64,000 nt of DNA from Oscillospiraceae bacterium (GTDB lineage Bacteria; Bacillota; Clostridia; Oscillospirales; Oscillospiraceae), in NCBI GenBank assembly GCA_017527825.1, contig JAFXPO010000019.1, forward strand, positions 1 to 64,000, read 5' to 3'. Below the pieces are notes generated by a model. It was not told the origin of the DNA. It saw nothing but the letters and a program-made list of their open reading frames with translations, and searched no databases. The first letter of the stretch is position 1, and every line of letters starts with the position of its first letter. The translations under genes and the position numbers were made by a program. Shown here in pieces: positions 56,377 through 64,000 of the stretch.

Positions 56377-57428
56377 TGAGGGGTGTACGGCACAATGCCG
56401 CCCTCCGTGAACGTGTACGCGTCGCGGTAAACGGCGAGCGCCATGTCCAGCAGCGGCATTGCCGCCACCGCGCCGGTGCCCTCGCCGAGACGCATCTCCG
56501 CCGTGATGAGCGGTCGCTTGCCGAGGGCTTTGAGCACCATCGCGCCCGCAGGCTCCGCCGAAACGTGGCTCGCGAGCATCGCGCACGCGGCGTCCGGACA
56601 CATTCGCGCGGCGCACAGCGCCGCCACGGTGCTGGGGAAGCCGTCCAGCAGCACCGGCACGCGGTTCGCCGCCGCGCCGAGGCAGACGCCGCACAGCCCC
56701 GCGAGATCGAAGCCGCCCACCTTCGTGAGCACATCCACCGCGTCCCACGCGGCGGGGCGGTTGGTGGACACGCCCCGGCGGATGGTCTTGATCTTCCGCT
56801 CCAACGCCTCGTCGGACAGCCCCGCCCCGCGGCCGGTCACGTCCTGCACGGAGCGCCCCAGCAGCACACTCGCCACCGCCGAAGCGGTGGTGGTGTTGCC
56901 GATGCCCATTTCCCCCAGCGCCAGCAGTTTTGTCCCGCGGACTGCTTCACAGCGCGCCAGCTCCGCGCCGGTGAGGATCGCCCGCTCCGCCTGCTCCCGT
57001 GTCATGGCGGCGCCCTGCGTGAAGTCCGCTGTACCGTTTCCGATCCTGCGGTTTAATACGCCGTCGCAGCCCGGAAAGTCCACGATGCCCATGTCCACCG
57101 GCACAACGCGGCAATGCGCGACCTCCGCCATGCGGCACACCGACGTGCGCCTGAGCGCCAGATTCCGCGCCACAGCGGCGGTCACGCCGCTGTCCGTCTG
57201 GGTCACGCCATGGCGCACCACGCCGTTATCGGCACAAAGCACCAGTACCGCCTTTTCGTCCAGCTCCACCTCCGCGCTGCCCGTCAGCGCCGCGATGTCC
57301 TCAATGGCGCTCTCCAGCAGGCCCAGGCTGCCCAGCGGCTTGGCGCAGGCGTTCCAGCGCTCCCGCGCCGCCTCGCGGGCGGACTCGTCCGGCGGCGTGA
57401 TATTCGTGATGATCTTATGCAAATCCAT
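56370..57428 (-). CDS. cobT: Nicotinate-nucleotide-dimethylbenzimidazole phosphoribosyltransferase
   Basis: The 352-aa enzyme has the CobT features: AKPLGSLGLLE, VLCADNGVVRHGVTQT, LGEMGIGNTT and GEGTGAVAAMPLLDMAL with the catalytic Glu region. It activates the lower-ligand base to alpha-ribazole phosphate. CGGAGAG precedes the ATG, which lies inside the end of cbiA (14-base overlap). Which base is used cannot be told, as no BluB or BzaA-F is visible. Confidence 0.93.
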   Translation of the reverse strand: MDLHKIITNITPPDESAREAARERWNACAKPLGSLGLLESAIEDIAALTGSAEVELDEKAVLVLCADNGVVRHGVTQTDSGVTAAVARNLALRRTSVCRMAEVAHCRVVPVDMGIVDFPGCDGVLNRRIGNGTADFTQGAAMTREQAERAILTGAELARCEAVRGTKLLALGEMGIGNTTTASAVASVLLGRSVQDVTGRGAGLSDEALERKIKTIRRGVSTNRPAAWDAVDVLTKVGGFDLAGLCGVCLGAAANRVPVLLDGFPSTVAALCAARMCPDAACAMLASHVSAEPAGAMVLKALGKRPLITAEMRLGEGTGAVAAMPLLDMALAVYRDAYTFTEGGIVPYTPQC

Positions 57429-58761
57429 GGGTCTCTCCGTATCGTTCCGCCGCGGCGGTGAAGCGCTCCGCCAGCTCCGGTCGTCCCGCAAAATAGAGGT
57501 GCGGGAACGCCGCGTAAAGCGTATCGCTCACAAAGCCGCAGCGCCAGCTTTCTCCGTTTTTCTCGACACGCAGACCATCGCCGCGCGCGTCGCTGTCCCA
57601 GTGGTGGAACTCATGGGCGGGGATTCGCTCGCCCACGCGGAACAGCAGACTGTCCGTCTCCGCGCACAGCGACAGGTAGCCGAAGCGCACCAGCCGTCCC
57701 GCGTCCGCCGCCCGTCCGGGCAGTACGCCCGCCATCGGATACTCGTCTCCTCTGTCGTCACGCAGCGCCGCGCCGAGATACAGGAAACCGCCGCACTCCG
57801 CCACGGTTGGCATTCCGCCCTCCACCGCCGCCTTGATCGCCGCGCGCATCGCCGTGTTGTCCGCCAGCGCAGCGGCGTACAACTCAGGGTAGCCGCCGGG
57901 CAGATACAGCGCGCAGGTCTTCTCCGGCAGCGCGGCATCCGCCAGCGGGCTGAAGCGCACGATCTCCGCGCCGCAGCGAACCAGCGTCTCCAGCGTCTCG
58001 GCATAGGTGAACGCAAACGCCGCGTCGTCCGCGACGGCAATACGGACGCGTCGGAAGCGTGCCGGCTCCGGCGTGGGTTCCGGCGGGGTTCGGTCGAAGA
58101 TCGTCGCGAAGCGGGTCCAATCCAGATACAGCGCGTCGGCAAGAGCGTCCAGCCGCGTTTGGAGATGCTCGATCTCCCCCGCCGCGTACAATCCGAGGTG
58201 ACGGCTTTCAATACGAGCCTCGCTCAGGTGCGGCAGATATCCCAGAACCGGTATGCCGGACTCCCGCTCCAGCGTCGGAGCGAGGGCGTCGTAAAGCCGC
58301 GGCGGGCAGTGGTTGAGCACGACGCCCGCGATATGGCTGCGCTCCCGAAATTCCGCCATGCCGCGAATCTCCGCCGAGAGCGTCAGGCTGGCGCCTCTGG
58401 CATTTAGCACCAGCAGGATCGGAAGGTTCAGCGCGTCCGCTGTGTGCCAGGTGCTCGCGCGGTCGCTCACACCGCCAACCCCGTCGTAGCAGCCCATCAC
58501 GCCCTCCACCACCGCCGCGCCATGGTCTGCGCAGCCACAGGCGTAGAGTGCGCGGGCGCGGTGCTCGTCACTCAGGAACAGGTCAAGATTATGGCTTTCC
58601 GTGCCCAGCGCGGCGCGGTGGAAGGTGGGGTCGAGGTAGTCCGGTCCCACCTTGAACGCGCAGGGGTCCAGCCCCCGCCGCTGCATCGACCTCAGCAGTG
58701 CGCAGGTCACGGCGGTCTTGCCGCTGCCGGAACGCGGCGCGGCAACGGTCAATTGGATCAT
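57415..58761 (-). CDS. cbiA: Cobyrinic acid a,c-diamide synthase
   Basis: The 448-aa amidotransferase has the N-terminal ATP domain (APRSGSGKT, KVGPDYLDPTFH, VVEGVMGCYDG) and a C-terminal glutaminase domain with nucleophile Cys in VAECGGFLYLG and late His in AHEFHHWDS. It amidates the a and c side chains. GGAGAGAGACG precedes the ATG at 58761; the longer frame runs into the CbiE-T gene and is rejected. It overlaps that gene by four bases. Confidence 0.93.
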   Translation of the reverse strand: MIQLTVAAPRSGSGKTAVTCALLRSMQRRGLDPCAFKVGPDYLDPTFHRAALGTESHNLDLFLSDEHRARALYACGCADHGAAVVEGVMGCYDGVGGVSDRASTWHTADALNLPILLVLNARGASLTLSAEIRGMAEFRERSHIAGVVLNHCPPRLYDALAPTLERESGIPVLGYLPHLSEARIESRHLGLYAAGEIEHLQTRLDALADALYLDWTRFATIFDRTPPEPTPEPARFRRVRIAVADDAAFAFTYAETLETLVRCGAEIVRFSPLADAALPEKTCALYLPGGYPELYAAALADNTAMRAAIKAAVEGGMPTVAECGGFLYLGAALRDDRGDEYPMAGVLPGRAADAGRLVRFGYLSLCAETDSLLFRVGERIPAHEFHHWDSDARGDGLRVEKNGESWRCGFVSDTLYAAFPHLYFAGRPELAERFTAAAERYGETHGFA

Positions 58762-59936
58762 GTCGTCTCTCTCCGTTTTGCCGCAAGGAGAAACACGGGA
58801 TTGTTCGCCATCAGCAGGCGCAGGTTCGTTTTCGCGCGGGAGACGGCGATCTGCGTGATTTCCGTGTCCATCTCCCGAAACACCTCCAACGCCGTCGAAA
58901 GCGTCTCCAGCGAGATGGCGGTCATACACAGCCGCGCGTTCGGATTCATAGCAAGCGCCGCGTCCACGATACCACGCAGGTTTCCCTTGCTGCCGCCGAT
59001 GAACACCGCGTCCGGCGCGGGCAGCTCTCGCAGCGCTTCCGGCGCGGTGCCGGGCACGACGCGCAGATTCCACGCGCCGAAGCGGCGGCGGTTTTCCGTG
59101 ATGAGCGCCAGCGCTTCCTCATCGTGCTCCACGGCGTACACGCGCCCCTCGTCGGCGGTGAGCGCCAGCTCCACGGACACACTGCCCGTTCCCGCGCCCA
59201 CATCCCAAATCGTATCGCCGCGGCGCACTTCGAGGTGAGAGCGGATCGCCGCGCGTACCTCCCGCTTGGTCATGGGGACGTTACCGCGCACAAAGTCCTC
59301 GTCCGCGACGCCGCCCGCCGGGACGTTCGGGCGCGGAACGGCTTCCACAAGCAATACCGACAGCGGCGCAAATACGCGCTCCGCCGCCTTCGCCGCGGTG
59401 GTTTCCGTAACGGTCTCCTCCGGGTAGGTGAGGTTCTCCCCCACCGTAACGCGGACATCGCCCAGCCCCGCCGCCGTCAGCTCGGCGCAGAGGGTCGCCG
59501 GTGTGTGCGTCCCGCCGGTGAGGAAAAATGCCGGTCTGCCCCGCATAACCGGCGGAATCGGGTCGCAGTCCGTGCCGTGGGCAGAGCAAAGCGTCCAGTC
59601 CTGCCACGGTCTGTAAAGCCGCGCGGCGAGAAGCTGTGCGGAGGAGAGCCCCGGAAGAACGCGGCAATCCCGCTGTCGCAGCAACAACTGCTGAGCGCCG
59701 GAATGGAACCCCGTGTCACCGCTGAAGATCACGCAGGCTCGCGACTTCTGCGCGAGCAGCGCAGTGATTTCCTCCGCGCGCACGGCGGCGCAGCGGCGCT
59801 GCCCTTTTATAGGAGGCAGCGCGTCCAGCAACCGCGCCGCGCCGATGACCAGTTCCGCATCCCGGATAGCATCCCACGCCTCGGCGGTGACGCTTTGCGG
59901 CGTACCGCCGCCCATGCCCAGCAGTGTCACTTGCAT
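58758..59936 (-). CDS. CbiE-CbiT fusion, cobalt-precorrin-7 C5/C15-methyltransferase and decarboxylase
   Basis: The 392-aa protein joins CbiE (about 1-200, VTLLGMGGGTPQSVT and VIFSGDTGFHSG) with CbiT (about 205-392, IWDVGAGTGSVSVELAL as SAM motif, FIGGSKGNL). It adds methyls at C5 and C15 and removes the C12 acetate carboxyl, as aerobic CobL does. The ATG at 59936 lies ten bases inside cbiJ. Fusions of this kind are common in Clostridia. It overlaps cbiA by four. Confidence 0.92.
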   Translation of the reverse strand: MQVTLLGMGGGTPQSVTAEAWDAIRDAELVIGAARLLDALPPIKGQRRCAAVRAEEITALLAQKSRACVIFSGDTGFHSGAQQLLLRQRDCRVLPGLSSAQLLAARLYRPWQDWTLCSAHGTDCDPIPPVMRGRPAFFLTGGTHTPATLCAELTAAGLGDVRVTVGENLTYPEETVTETTAAKAAERVFAPLSVLLVEAVPRPNVPAGGVADEDFVRGNVPMTKREVRAAIRSHLEVRRGDTIWDVGAGTGSVSVELALTADEGRVYAVEHDEEALALITENRRRFGAWNLRVVPGTAPEALRELPAPDAVFIGGSKGNLRGIVDAALAMNPNARLCMTAISLETLSTALEVFREMDTEITQIAVSRAKTNLRLLMANNPVFLLAAKRRETT

Positions 59937-60667
59937 TGTTTCAGCCCCTCGATCTCATTTAGAATGCGTTCCATCGTTTCGCCGGTCTCCTCCGGCCGCC
60001 GCAGCACCACAAGCTTCACGCCGCATTGTCTCGCCGCGCGCGCCTTTTCCGGGTATCCGCCCGCCACGCCGCCGTCCTTGGTGACAAGGTACGCGATGCG
60101 GTACTGCCGCAGCAGCGCCGCGTTCAGTTCCTCAGAAAACGGTCCCTGCATGGCGATGATGTTGCGGTGTGGAATCCCCGCCGCCTCGCAGGCGGCAATG
60201 CCTTCCTGCGAGGGCAGCACGCGGGCATACAGCCGCTGTCGCGGCAGCGCCGCGAACGCGGCAAGCTCCTTTGCTCCGGTGGTGAGAAAAATATTCCCCT
60301 CCGTCCCCCGCAGATACTCCGCCGCCTCCGCCGCGTCCGCCACGACCACGGCGAGCGAAGTGTCCATAGCGCCGCGCAGCAACCGGCGATAGGGTATCCC
60401 CGCCGCCGCGCACGCTGCACGGACGCTCTCACTGATGCCGGTGGCGTAAGGGTGCGTTGCGTCCACGCACAGTGCGGCGTTACGCAGCAGCGCCAGCTTT
60501 TCCGCCTCGCTCCGTCGTCCGGTGAGCACCGTCACGCCGGAAACGGTCTCCTGTTCCTCGCGGCCATAGTCCGTCGCGACGCAGACCGTCACCGCCACGC
60601 CCCGCGACGCCAACGCCGCGGACAGCTCGCGTCCCTCGGTCGTGCCGCCGAAAACCACAATGTTCAT
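59927..60667 (-). CDS. cbiJ: Cobalt-precorrin-6A reductase
   Basis: The 246-aa protein starts NIVVFGGTTEGRELSAAL, the CbiJ/CobK nucleotide-binding motif, and has VDATHPYA and YLVTKDGGVAGG later. It reduces precorrin-6A with NAD(P)H. The ATG overlaps the cbiH stop (ATGA). A GAGG site is placed a little far. Length matches the family. Confidence 0.92.
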   Translation of the reverse strand: MNIVVFGGTTEGRELSAALASRGVAVTVCVATDYGREEQETVSGVTVLTGRRSEAEKLALLRNAALCVDATHPYATGISESVRAACAAAGIPYRRLLRGAMDTSLAVVVADAAEAAEYLRGTEGNIFLTTGAKELAAFAALPRQRLYARVLPSQEGIAACEAAGIPHRNIIAMQGPFSEELNAALLRQYRIAYLVTKDGGVAGGYPEKARAARQCGVKLVVLRRPEETGETMERILNEIEGLKQCK

Positions 60668-61395
60668 AGCTGATGATATCCTCTGGGCGTCACCAGATAG
60701 CCGCCCACATTTTTTGTCGTGGACGAGCCGACGAACACCGTCGTCACCATGTCCACCTCCGTTTCCCGCAACTCGGCGAGGGTCAGCAGGCGCTTTTCCT
60801 GCCCGTCGCGCCCGATGCTCCGCACCAGACCGCAGAGTGTGTCCGCGCCCCGACTTTCCAGCAGGATGTCGCAGGCGCGCCGCAAGTGATCCGCGCGGCG
60901 CTTTGACGACGGATTGTACAGCGCGACCGCGAAGTCGCCCTCCCCCGCGCAGCGCAGGCGTTTTTCGATAACCGCCCACGGCGTCAAAAGATCGGAGAGT
61001 GAGATCACGCAGAAATCATGTCCCAGCGGCGCACCCAGCACCGCAGCGCCGGAGAGCGCCGCCGTGACGCCCGCCACGATTCGAACCTCCACGCCGCGGT
61101 ACTCCGGCAGCAGCTCCAAAATCGGCGCCGCCATGCCGTACACTCCCGCGTCGCCGGAGCAGACCATGGCGACGGTGCATCCGTTCTGCGCTTCCGAAAG
61201 GGCGCGGCGGCAGCGGTCGACCTCGTGCAGCATGCCGCTGGTATAGGTCTTTTTCTCAGGGTACATGGGCGCGACCTGTTCCACATACGCCGTGTACCCG
61301 CAGATGAGTTCGGCGGAGGACAGTGCCAGACACGCTTCTTCGGTCAGTTGATCCGGGTTCCCGGAGCCGATGCCCACCACAAACAGCTTACCCAT
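60664..61395 (-). CDS. cbiH: Cobalt-precorrin-3 C17-methyltransferase
   Basis: The 243-aa tetrapyrrole methylase has VVGIGSGNPDQLT, VCSGDAGVYGMA, the ring-contracting C17 methyltransferase segment LGHDFCVISLSDLLTPW and ALYNPSSKRR. It methylates C17 and contracts the ring. It overlaps the cbiF-G fusion by eight bases and cbiJ by four. Confident family match. Confidence 0.94.
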   Translation of the reverse strand: MGKLFVVGIGSGNPDQLTEEACLALSSAELICGYTAYVEQVAPMYPEKKTYTSGMLHEVDRCRRALSEAQNGCTVAMVCSGDAGVYGMAAPILELLPEYRGVEVRIVAGVTAALSGAAVLGAPLGHDFCVISLSDLLTPWAVIEKRLRCAGEGDFAVALYNPSSKRRADHLRRACDILLESRGADTLCGLVRSIGRDGQEKRLLTLAELRETEVDMVTTVFVGSSTTKNVGGYLVTPRGYHQL

Positions 61396-63127
61396 TATCC
61401 TCTCCCCAGTTCAGCCGTGTCGGCTTCTCCGCCAGCGCAAAGGTCACGCCGTCACCGGCGAACTTGCGCGCGTACAGTGCTCCGCCCGACGAACGCACCG
61501 CCGCGCGCTCACAGACGTTGTCCACCCCCGTGGTTTCCGCCACAAATGACGATGCGGTGAAGCCGTCCCCGACGGCGGACAGCTCCTCCGCCGTATAGGT
61601 TTCCAATCTCCAGCCGCGGGCGGCACAGAACGCCAGCAGCCCCGGCTCGTTCGCCTTCCGGTCGATGGTCGCCGCCGCGCCGATCGCCTGAGGCAGAATG
61701 CCGCAGCGTTCGCAGAACGCCGCGAACCGCGCTTCCAGTGTCTCCCGCGCGGTACCCCTGCGGCAGCCAACGCCCAGCGTCAGCGTCCGCGGCACAACCG
61801 TCAGGCTCTCGTGGGGACGGATATCCACCCACACATCCGCCGTGCCGTCGTCCGTCAGCAACACGCCGTCCGGCGTCTCTCCGTCGATGGGGTACGCGCT
61901 GCGCAGCGTGATCTGTTCCCCACTCAATAGTCTGCCGGACACGGTCTTGATCCGCGCCGGATTCACCACGGCACAGTTCTGTGTCCGCGCCCAATCGTCC
62001 ACGGCGAACACGCCGACAACGTCCGTGGCGGTGGTCACGACGGCAACGCCGCCCGTCAGTCGGGCAATCTCCCGCGAGAGCGCGTTCGCGCCGCCGAGGT
62101 GTCCCGACGCGATGGGGACGGCAAACCGCCCGCCCTCGTCCACCGCGACTACGGCGGGATCGCTCACCTTGCTCAAAAGGTGCGGCGCGACAGCGCGCAC
62201 GGCAATTCCCGCCGCGCCGACGTAGACAAGCGCCCGCCCCACGGGAAAACGCGACGCCGTCCAGTCATTCAGCGTCACACCGTCTCGCGTACACGAAACC
62301 GTACCGCCAGTCTGGGCGCAGAGCGTATCCGCCAGCGCCCTGCCCCGTTCGGTGAACGCCAGATACGCGATCTCTCCGCCCGCGCTGCGCCGGCGATACG
62401 CCGTGGAATAGGCGGGATCGTAAAGCTTGCTTTTCTCATAAGGCGCATCCAGAAACCGTCCGACGAGCACCAACGCGGTCTTGGTGATCCGCTCCGCCGC
62501 GCCCGCTTTCGCCAGCGTCCCCACGGCGCATCGGACAACCTTCTCCTCCTGCCACGTCGCCTTGTAGACAATAGCCGCAGGGGTATCTGCGGAAAGCCCG
62601 CCCGCCAGCAGCTCAGACTGCACGCCGTCCAGCAGCCCCGCCGAGAGAAAGATTGCCATGGACGCGCCGTGGCGCGCCAGGTCGCGCAGTCGTTCGCCCT
62701 CCGGTACCGACGTGCGCCCCGCAAGGCGCGTGACAATCAGGCTCTGGCTGACGCCGGGGAGCGTGAACTCCGCGCCGAGCGCCGCCGACGCGCCAAAGAG
62801 GCTCGATACGCCCGGCGTTACGTCCCAGCCGATGCCCTTTGCCGTGAGCGCGTCGATCTGTTCCCGGATTGCGCCATACAGCGCCGGGTCGCCGGTGTGC
62901 AGGCGCACGACGCTCTTGCCCTCCGCCGCTTCCATCACGGCGAGGACTTCATCCAGCGTCATCGTCGCGCTGTTGTAGACGGCGCAGCCGTCCTTGCAGC
63001 GTGAGAGCAGCGCGGGATTCACAAGGCTGCCCGCGTAGATCACCACATCCGCCGTCTCCAGCAGCGTCGCGCCGCGCAGCGTGATGAGATCGGGCGCTCC
63101 CGGTCCCGCGCCCACAAAATGCACCAT
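61388..63127 (-). CDS. CbiF-CbiG fusion, cobalt-precorrin-4 C11-methyltransferase with precorrin-5A hydrolase
   Basis: The 579-aa protein joins CbiF (about 1-250: HFVGAGPGAPDLITLRG, HTGDPALYGAI) and CbiG (about 260-579: AFTERGRALADTL, GAAGIAVRAVAPHL, VASGHLGGANAL-like segment, GVGCRRGT). CbiF methylates C11; CbiG opens the lactone and releases acetaldehyde. Consecutive steps in one chain suggest channelling. The ATG at 63127 has GGAG nine bases upstream and follows the cbiD stop by two bases; an earlier TTG is less likely. Confidence 0.92.
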   Translation of the reverse strand: MVHFVGAGPGAPDLITLRGATLLETADVVIYAGSLVNPALLSRCKDGCAVYNSATMTLDEVLAVMEAAEGKSVVRLHTGDPALYGAIREQIDALTAKGIGWDVTPGVSSLFGASAALGAEFTLPGVSQSLIVTRLAGRTSVPEGERLRDLARHGASMAIFLSAGLLDGVQSELLAGGLSADTPAAIVYKATWQEEKVVRCAVGTLAKAGAAERITKTALVLVGRFLDAPYEKSKLYDPAYSTAYRRRSAGGEIAYLAFTERGRALADTLCAQTGGTVSCTRDGVTLNDWTASRFPVGRALVYVGAAGIAVRAVAPHLLSKVSDPAVVAVDEGGRFAVPIASGHLGGANALSREIARLTGGVAVVTTATDVVGVFAVDDWARTQNCAVVNPARIKTVSGRLLSGEQITLRSAYPIDGETPDGVLLTDDGTADVWVDIRPHESLTVVPRTLTLGVGCRRGTARETLEARFAAFCERCGILPQAIGAAATIDRKANEPGLLAFCAARGWRLETYTAEELSAVGDGFTASSFVAETTGVDNVCERAAVRSSGGALYARKFAGDGVTFALAEKPTRLNWGEDNG

Positions 63128-63129
63128 GG

Positions 63130-64000
63130 TCACTTGCTCCAATCGTTCAAAATCGCTTCCGCTGTTTCCGTTTTCCCCAACAATCCATATTCGTTGGAGA
63201 ATATCACCGCGCCCACACGCAGCTTGTCTCCCGCGCGGCGGGTGAGCTGCCGCTGCATAGCGGACAACAGGCTGCTGAGCACCGGCGTTCGCAGCTTCGC
63301 TTCATCCAAAATGGCAAGGCAAGCGTCCGTGGTGGCGGCGTCCATCAGCTTGCGGCAGGTCACCGCGTCCGCACCGCACAGCGCCGCGTGGGCGGTGAAC
63401 AGCTCCGCGCGGCAGTCGGCGTACTTCGAGTGCGTGTTCATGATACCACCCGCAAGCTTCACCAGCTTGCCGATGTGCCCCACCAGCAGCGCCTCCCGAT
63501 AGCCCATGGTCGCCGTGAGATCGATGGCGTCACCCAGAAAGTTGGAATACTTTACGCTTGGGATGTTTTGCGGATTTAATCCGCTCGTCCGCAGGAAGTC
63601 CGCGCCATAATTGCCCGGCGTCAGGATGATGCGCTCCGCGCCAAGCGCGCGCTTTTGCCGCAGCTCCGCCTCGATGGTATCCACGACAGCCTGTTCGCTC
63701 ATCGGCTCTACGATGCCGGAGGTGCCGAGGATGGAGATTCCGCCCTCGATGCCCAGCATCGGGTTAAAGGTCTTGCTCGCCAGCGCCGCGCCGTCCGGCG
63801 CCGAAATAACGATCGACAGCCCGCCGTCGTACCCCGCCTCGGCGCAGGCAGCCTCCGCCGCCTCGGCAATCATGCGGCGCGGCACGGAGTTGATTGCCGC
63901 CGCGCCGACTCTCTGGTCAAGCCCCGGCTTCGTCACACGCCCCACGCCCTCGCCGCCGTCGACAGTGACGCCTGACGCTGTCCTGCGCACCGTGGCGCAG
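63130..64000 (-). CDS. cbiD: Cobalt-precorrin-5B C1-methyltransferase, 5' end beyond the window
   Basis: About 290 C-terminal residues of CbiD are present: KPGLDQRVGAAAINSVPRRMI, GGISILGTSGIVEPMS and VGHIGKLVKLAGGIMNTHSK are family hallmarks. CbiD methylates C1 in the anaerobic pathway; the aerobic pathway uses CobF instead, so this gene marks the anaerobic route. The reading frame is open to the right edge with no start yet, consistent with the usual 360-380 residues. It precedes the cbiF-G fusion by two bases. Confidence 0.93.
   Translation of the reverse strand, partial: CATVRRTASGVTVDGGEGVGRVTKPGLDQRVGAAAINSVPRRMIAEAAEAACAEAGYDGGLSIVISAPDGAALASKTFNPMLGIEGGISILGTSGIVEPMSEQAVVDTIEAELRQKRALGAERIILTPGNYGADFLRTSGLNPQNIPSVKYSNFLGDAIDLTATMGYREALLVGHIGKLVKLAGGIMNTHSKYADCRAELFTAHAALCGADAVTCRKLMDAATTDACLAILDEAKLRTPVLSSLLSAMQRQLTRRAGDKLRVGAVIFSNEYGLLGKTETAEAILNDWSK

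Noticed and set aside
1..64000. CRISPR arrays, tRNA or rRNA genes
   Set aside because: No regularly spaced direct repeats, no cloverleaf with CCA-type end and no rRNA segment was recognised by eye; a tRNAscan or CRISPR finder run would settle this.

Overview
The window is GC-rich bacterial DNA with strong Shine-Dalgarno sites, sigma-A promoters and many bidirectional hairpin terminators. Gene content (anaerobic corrin pathway, crotonase plus 3-hydroxyacyl-CoA dehydrogenase, Nfn, a YtvI-like permease, CooC/CooT, an SLH-domain glycosidase) suggests a gut Clostridia, most likely of the Oscillospiraceae type. That assignment is inference from gene content; no rRNA or marker comparison was possible.

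Region 1 (1 to about 10180) is the recombinase-bearing end of an integrative element whose other end lies outside the window. It carries a DUF932 protein, an antitoxin/toxin pair behind a perfect consensus promoter, a YqaJ-type nuclease with a four-cysteine partner, a 640-bp non-coding gap that looks like a promoter-driven, terminator-ended structured RNA of about 440 nt, orphan proteins of 271 and 550 aa, a 50-aa protein, a Rep/relaxase-like protein, and a large serine recombinase at the edge.

Region 2 (10184-32800) is ordinary chromosome: an ECF substrate-binding subunit, glutathione peroxidase with a palindromic operator, GH36 alpha-galactosidase, NfnAB, a CooC/His-rich/CooT nickel cluster, a short aspartokinase with a neighbouring ACT protein, a YtvI-like permease, a Na/Pi transporter, murI, trmB, crt-hbd, mazF, alr, an mntR-like regulator, an amino-acid ABC transporter, larC and metF.

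Region 3 (32894-49917) holds two MATE transporters around a membrane-anchored carboxylesterase, then DUF975, NrnA-like, SLH-GH5, AIM24, alcohol dehydrogenase and GtrA genes in close series. It continues with a tandem-HNH protein convergent with a DUF1643 gene, an aldose epimerase, and a three-gene fructoside module of two GH32 enzymes and a HAD phosphatase.

Region 4 (50027 to the right edge) is a 15-gene cobalamin operon read leftwards, almost every gene overlapping or touching the next: cbiD, cbiF-G fusion, cbiH, cbiJ, cbiE-T fusion, cbiA, cobT, cobU, cobS, a short CobU-like gene, cobC, cbiB, cobD, cbiP, cbiC. It covers corrin ring methylation and contraction, amidation, aminopropanol attachment and nucleotide-loop assembly. 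cbiL, the chelatase and any cobalamin riboswitch would lie beyond the right edge.
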